Assembly (NCBI GenBank): GCA_000720805.1
Contig: JODI01000080.1
Span: 1-37,116, forward strand
Direction: 5' to 3'
Length of the DNA: 37,116 nucleotides
From: Streptomyces violaceoruber
Lineage (GTDB): Bacteria > Actinomycetota > Actinomycetes > Streptomycetales > Streptomycetaceae
Both the position numbers and the translations under genes were made by a program. How positions within the stretch are numbered: position 1 is the stretch's first letter; each line of letters begins with the position of its first letter. Positions 34,001 to 37,116 of the stretch are shown here, one piece after another. The notes under the pieces are model-generated. The model worked only from the letters and a program-made list of their open reading frames with translations. It did no database searches and was not told where the DNA came from.

Positions 34001-34915
34001 ATGTCCCGTCCCACATCAAGTGCTGCGGCCGCCGAGTTGGTCCCCAGCCCCGCCGAACCCCTGCGGTTGCAGGTCCTGACCGCGCTCGCCCTGCACCGCA
34101 TGGCCACGACCGGCCAGCTGCGCCAGATGCTCCGGCCGGACAGCTCCCGCCAACTGGTCTCCCGCGTGCTGAACAAGCTGCGCTCCACGGGCCTCGTCGG
34201 CCTCACCCCGCTGCCGGACTCGGACCGGTCTCGTACGCACGCCTGGTACCTCACCGCTGAGGGGGCGCGTCTGACCCGCGATCTCCCCATCCTGCGGGGG
34301 CGTCCGCCGTACCCCATCACCTCGACAACCGCGGCGTCGCTGAAGACTCCGCACACGTTGACTGTCGTACGGTCTCACCTGCCGTTTGCGGCAGACGCCC
34401 GCCGGCTCGGGCACGAGCACGGCCCGTGGGACTGGACTCCTGAGGTGGCTCACCCCATCGGTGAGGGCGAGCGGCTCGTTGCCGACGCTGTCATGCACTA
34501 CACCGTTGTCGACGGCGAACACCGGCGGAAGCTGCGCGCATTCGTGGAGGTCGATCGCAGCACCATGAGCAGCGAGCGCCTGGCCGTGAAGCTGATCGAG
34601 TACGCGAGATTGTTCCAGTACGAAGCCCAGCCCGTCGGACGCCGCAGGCCCGTCTCCACCGGCCCGGCGTGGCTCCGCTGGTATCCAGTGTTCCCTCGGT
34701 TGCTCTTCGTGCTCACCGGTGCCTCCCGGGCCCGGCTGGGCGACCGAATCAGCGATCTGCAGGCGATGGTCGCCCAGCACCCGCTCGTCGCAGCCCTCGC
34801 CCGCGAGGTTCAGTTGGGAGCCGTCGTCCTGGAGGACATCGAGGAGCTTGGTCCGTCCGGGTCAGTGTGGGTGCCGCTAACTGGGGGCGAGCCCCGCCCG
34901 TGGACCGATCTGTGA
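34001..34915 (+). CDS. Replication-relaxation family protein
   Basis: 304 residues from ATG 34001. Residues about 20-85 are a winged helix (LQVLTALALHRMATTGQLRQ ... VSRVLNKLRSTGLVGLTP ... WYLTAEGARLTRDLP). The rest has a restriction-endonuclease-like core: WTPEVAHPIGEGERLVADAV, RAFVEVDRSTMSSERLAVKL, YPVFPRLLFVLTGASRARLG. This is the Replic_Relax family, known from Streptomyces and other Gram-positive plasmids and conjugative elements, with roles in plasmid replication or relaxation. The E/D...EVDR residues are conserved. The start has only a weak ribosome site (TTGTCTCTTC upstream). The inverted-repeat cluster just ahead is its likely control or binding site. Confidence 0.8.
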   Translation: MSRPTSSAAAAELVPSPAEPLRLQVLTALALHRMATTGQLRQMLRPDSSRQLVSRVLNKLRSTGLVGLTPLPDSDRSRTHAWYLTAEGARLTRDLPILRGRPPYPITSTTAASLKTPHTLTVVRSHLPFAADARRLGHEHGPWDWTPEVAHPIGEGERLVADAVMHYTVVDGEHRRKLRAFVEVDRSTMSSERLAVKLIEYARLFQYEAQPVGRRRPVSTGPAWLRWYPVFPRLLFVLTGASRARLGDRISDLQAMVAQHPLVAALAREVQLGAVVLEDIEELGPSGSVWVPLTGGEPRPWTDL

Positions 34916-34925
34916 TCAGGCTGGG

Positions 34926-35102
34926 CTCGGGATCGCCTCCAACGAGAGCTTCGGCGGATGGACGAAAACGTTCACCGACCCGCGGCTCTGCACGGCCATC
35001 GTCGACCGCCTCGCCTTCGATGCGGCCATCATCGAGACCGGCACGGGCTCCTACCGCCTCGCCCAGACCAAAGCCCGCGCCGAACACGCAGCCACACGCT
35101 GA
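34926..35102 (+). pseudogene. IstB-like ATPase, C-terminal fragment (IS21 family)
   Basis: The frame ending at 35102 reads LGIASNESFGGWTKTF, then DPRLCTAIVDRLAFDAAI and IETGTGSYRLAQTKAR. This is the standard C-terminal end of IstB, the AAA+ helper of IS21 transposases. The ATP-binding domain and IstA are missing. It begins within a few bases of the replication-relaxation stop. From 35103 to 35300 I see no gene. Confidence 0.75.
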
Positions 35103-35306
35103 CACCCACCTGAACCGCACTGTCGGCTGTGGTGCCGGCGACGGCTCTCGTCCGGTGGGCTAAGCTCTGCGGCCATGACTACCGGGACGGCATTGCGCCA
35201 CACACGGATTGGTGACCCGGGGCTCTTCTGAGCGCCGTACGGGCCGGTGTGAGCCCGCTGTTTGACCGAGGATCTGGCGCTGCTGCGCGGGCTCCGCCTC
35301 CGTCGT

Positions 35307-35332
35307 GTTGATCACAGGTTTGACGCATCAAC
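35307..35332 (+). promoter_or_regulatory. Inverted repeat upstream of the hydrolase (operator candidate)
   Basis: GTTGAT-N14-ATCAAC, a perfect 6-bp inverted repeat ending 16 bases before the start at 35349. Its position, between a probable promoter and the ribosome site, fits a repressor site of MarR or similar type, but no regulator gene is adjacent. Confidence 0.35.
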
Positions 35333-35348
35333 CACGACAGGAGAATTC

Positions 35349-36083
35349 ATGCGTACCAAGACTCTGCAGATTCCCACCGCAGACGGTCAGGCCGACGCGT
35401 TCGCCGCCTTCCCCGACGGCGGCGAGCGGCACCCGGGGGTGCTGATGCATGCGGACGCCTTCGGCATCCGGCCCGTGCTGCGGGAGATGGCCCGCGAACT
35501 GGCCGGACACGGCTACTACGTCCTCGTCCCCAACCTCTTCTACCGGCACGGCCCGGCACCGGTAATCGAACTTCCCGAGCACATCGGAGAAGAGGCCCGG
35601 CCCGCGGTCATCGCCCAGTTGATGCCCCTGATCGAGACGCACACCCCCGAACGGGTCCTGCGCGACGCCGACGCCTACCTCAGGTTCCTCACCACCCAGC
35701 CCGAGGTCGCCGCCGGACCGGTCGCGGTGACCGGCTACTGCATAGGCGGCCTCTACGCGATGCGCACCGCCGCGGCCCACCCCGGCCAGGTGGCGGCCCT
35801 CGCCGCATTCCACGGTCCCGTGGGCGTGGACGGCCCCGACACCCTCGCCCAGATCACCGCCCAGGTGCACTTCGGCCACGCCGAAAGCGACCTGACGCCC
35901 AAGGCCCTGGGCGAGCTCAACCGGGCCCTGGACGTCGCGAAGGTCGACTACACCTCCGAGATCTACCCCGGCACGGTCCACGGGTTCACCATGTCCGACA
36001 CCGACGCTTTCGACCCCGCCGGGCTACAGCGTCACTGGGACCGCCTGCTCCCCCTCCTCGACCGCACACTGGCCAACATCTGA
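35349..36083 (+). CDS. Dienelactone hydrolase family protein
   Basis: 244 residues; ATG 35349 has GGAG six bases upstream. An alpha/beta-hydrolase of the dienelactone hydrolase family with the triad visible: Cys nucleophile in TGYCIGGLYA (C131), Asp in HAESDLTP (D181) and His in GTVHGFTM (H211). PGVLMHADAFGIRP provides the oxyanion loop. Length is normal for the family. These cytosolic enzymes open lactones in aromatic degradation and also cleave other small esters; the substrate here is unknown. It is a single-gene unit with its own inverted repeat in front and a strong stem-loop behind, and looks intact and ordinary among degraded neighbours. Confidence 0.88.
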   Translation: MRTKTLQIPTADGQADAFAAFPDGGERHPGVLMHADAFGIRPVLREMARELAGHGYYVLVPNLFYRHGPAPVIELPEHIGEEARPAVIAQLMPLIETHTPERVLRDADAYLRFLTTQPEVAAGPVAVTGYCIGGLYAMRTAAAHPGQVAALAAFHGPVGVDGPDTLAQITAQVHFGHAESDLTPKALGELNRALDVAKVDYTSEIYPGTVHGFTMSDTDAFDPAGLQRHWDRLLPLLDRTLANI

Positions 36084-36138
36084 GGCACAGGCTCAGAAAC
36101 CAGACCTGAAGTACACGGCTGCGACCAGCAGACGGCTC

Positions 36139-36174
36139 GGCGGGCCACACCCATGTCGGCATGGTCGGCCCGCC
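36139..36174 (+). terminator. Two-part stem-loop after the hydrolase gene
   Basis: Outer stem GGCGGGCC/GGCCCGCC (8 bp, perfect) encloses an inner stem CCATG/CATGG capped by TCGG. It starts 55 bases after the stop. No T-run follows, as usual in GC-rich actinobacteria. It is a probable terminator and could act from either side. Confidence 0.55.
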
Positions 36175-36291
36175 CAGCCACCGAACGCTGGATAGCCGAC
36201 GAGCAGTCCGACTTCGTCCAGAGCTTTCAGCTGACGCGGCGAAATTGCTCGCCGTCGCGCACGGGCTGAGAAGAGACATCCGCGCACCCGA

Positions 36292-36358
36292 GTGACATCG
36301 AAACTCACCGACATTCAGAGGCCCACAGGCCCTCCGGTGACATCCGAACTCATCGACA
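36292..36358. repeat. Two 22-bp direct repeats, possible IS21-type end
   Basis: GTGACATCGAAACTCACCGACA (36292-36313, first 20: GTGACATCGAAACTCACCGA) and the copy at 36337-36358 match at 19 of 22 positions, 45 bases apart. Read on the minus strand they begin TGTCGGTGAG/TGTCGATGAG and contain GATGTCAC, like the multiple terminal repeats of IS21 elements. No transposase is attached, so only an end remains. Confidence 0.35.
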
Positions 36359-36368
36359 AACACTCGTT

Positions 36369-36614
36369 GAGAGCTACGCAGCCAGCCGGGTGCTGTTCAT
36401 CCTGGACGGCACCGGCCCCGCCGGGATCGAGACGCGTATCAGGGCCTTGCACGCGGCAACCCGGGATCTGGCGCCGTCCGGCTTCCGGCACACCGTCCCC
36501 GTCCTCGCGGCGCCACTGGTCGACCTGCTCCGAGACGGACCCGCAGCGCCCGTGTGGCATCCCGTCGACGACCCCGACCAGACAGTTCCCTGGAGCCACT
36601 CCCGGCAACCATGA
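36369..36614 (+). pseudogene. Second replication-relaxation protein, C-terminal fragment
   Basis: The frame reads ESYAASRVLFILDGTGPAG, IETRIRALHAATRDLA, VPVLAAPLVDLLRDGP and APVWHPVDDPDQTVPWSH. It lines up with the end of the intact protein at 34001-34915 (RLLFVLTGASRARLGDRISD ... LGAVVLEDIEELGPSGSVWV). The first three quarters are missing, lost next to the IS21-like repeats. It is related to, but clearly different from, the intact copy, so it came from another element. Confidence 0.65.
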
Positions 36615-36640
36615 CGCCCCAACCATGAGCCCGACCACAG

Positions 36641-36683
36641 CAGGTCACCGTGGAGACAGTGCCCTCGCGTCTGTGGTGACCTG
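36641..36683 (+). terminator. Stem-loop after the replication-relaxation fragment
   Basis: Perfect 9-bp inverted repeat CAGGTCACC / GGTGACCTG with an inner ACAG/CTGT pairing, beginning 27 bases after the stop at 36614. No T-run follows. Probably the terminator of the original full-length gene. Confidence 0.4.
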
Positions 36684-36797
36684 GCCTGTTCCGACCTGGC
36701 GTGATCACAGTGAGCGGTGATGTGCTGACCCGTTGTCAGTGTCTGCTGCAACGATGGACGGTTGTGCGGGGATCACATCGTCAGGGGGAGGCATCCG

Positions 36798-36968
36798 GTG
36801 CCTTGGGTCAGGGGATGCGTGCGCGCGGACGGGACACCGGTCCGCGGGTATTCGCGGTGGGCGTCCGGTGCGCGCCGGGAGATGGGGATCTTAGCCGGGG
36901 TCGCGCTAGGTGTTCTGTCCACTGAGGTTGGTGACAGCGATCACGGTCGGGTGGTCTTGAACGAGTGA
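36798..36968 (+). pseudogene. Small membrane protein, tail replaced by IS481 sequence
   Basis: GTG 36798 lies six bases after GGGGGAGG, a very good ribosome site. The product starts VPWVRGCVRADGTPVRGYSR, then WASGARREMGILAGVALGVL, a pattern of short Streptomyces proteins with VR..R.DGT.VRG.SR followed by one membrane helix. The last about 16 codons (STEVGDSDHGRVVLNE) seem to be IS481 DNA, so the native C-terminus is probably lost. Function unknown. Confidence 0.45.
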
Positions 36969-37116
36969 GGGCCTTCCGGGTTCGGTGTGGATTGCGACAT
37001 CGACATCGAACGACCAGAAGGCCCTCATGTCCCACCGTAATGCACCCCTGACCGAGACCGGACGCCTGCGTCTGGCCCGCTGCGTCGTCGACGAGGGCTG
37101 GACCCTGCGCCGGGCC
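36925..37116 (+). mobile_element. IS481-family element, left end (runs off window)
   Basis: A likely terminus starts near TGTCCACTGAGG at about 36917-36925. Inside it, GAGGGCCTTC (36967-36976) and GAAGGCCCTC (37017-37026) form a perfect 10-bp inverted repeat directly before the transposase ATG, which could limit its translation. The right end is outside the window. Confidence 0.5.
37027..37116 (+). CDS. IS481-family transposase, N-terminal part (runs off window)
   Basis: Thirty residues from ATG 37027: MSHRNAPLTETGRLRLARCV then VDEGWTLRRA. This is the characteristic start of actinobacterial IS481 transposases, at the beginning of their helix-turn-helix domain. The catalytic core lies beyond the window, so intactness is unknown. 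Confidence 0.85.
   Translation, partial: MSHRNAPLTETGRLRLARCVVDEGWTLRRA

Overview
The window looks like Streptomyces or a close relative. GC is very high with GC-ending codons, starts are often GTG with GGAGG-type ribosome sites, and several families are typical of Streptomyces linear plasmids and chromosome arms (SSB, DprA-like, Mom-like, DUF6248, replication-relaxation). It is an accessory region: at least eight insertion-sequence pieces, several truncated genes and five apparent one-base frameshifts. I see no tRNA, rRNA or CRISPR array.

Layout. 1-179: end of an IS3 element. 188-2953 (minus): a secreted ricin-type lectin next to an OmpR-type response regulator/histidine kinase pair. 3370-4155: transposase debris ending directly at an ssb gene. 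4161-8563 (plus): a tightly packed run of ssb, dprA-like (frameshifted), PP-loop/PAPS-reductase-like protein, TGT/DpdA-like protein (frameshifted), DUF6248 and a Mom-like gene cut short by an IS5-type remnant. The gene set suggests DNA protection or hypermodification carried by a mobile element. 9097-17970 (minus): an operon-like set of a papain-like cysteine protease, a 206-residue protein, 914- and 1165-residue proteins of unknown family and, after a short gap, a neprosin-domain protein. 18660-19960: an IS5-like element whose two ends enclose an NHL-type beta-propeller gene, followed by a WD40 propeller gene (19976-22093).

22358-26598: remains of Tn554-like recombination genes (DUF6262 protein, tyrosine recombinase) meeting head to head with a recombinase-like protein that carries about a dozen zinc ribbons. 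26811-28217: two unknown genes of lower GC. 28553-31755 (minus): a two-gene NLR-like system, an NB-ARC/TPR protein and a small partner that share a RHIM-like/BASS-type motif. Its upstream region carries a direct repeat also found upstream of the Cys-rich gene at 28217. 31850-34915 (plus): small hypothetical genes, a helix-turn-helix protein and a replication-relaxation protein with nested inverted repeats in front. 34926-37116: IstB fragment, dienelactone hydrolase, a second replication-relaxation fragment, and an IS481 transposase running off the end.

The strongest candidates for undescribed biology are the protease/giant-protein operon (9.1-18.0 kb), the modification cassette (4.8-8.6 kb) and the NLR/partner pair (28.5-31.8 kb). 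All functional links are inferred from sequence patterns and gene order; nothing was searched against a database.
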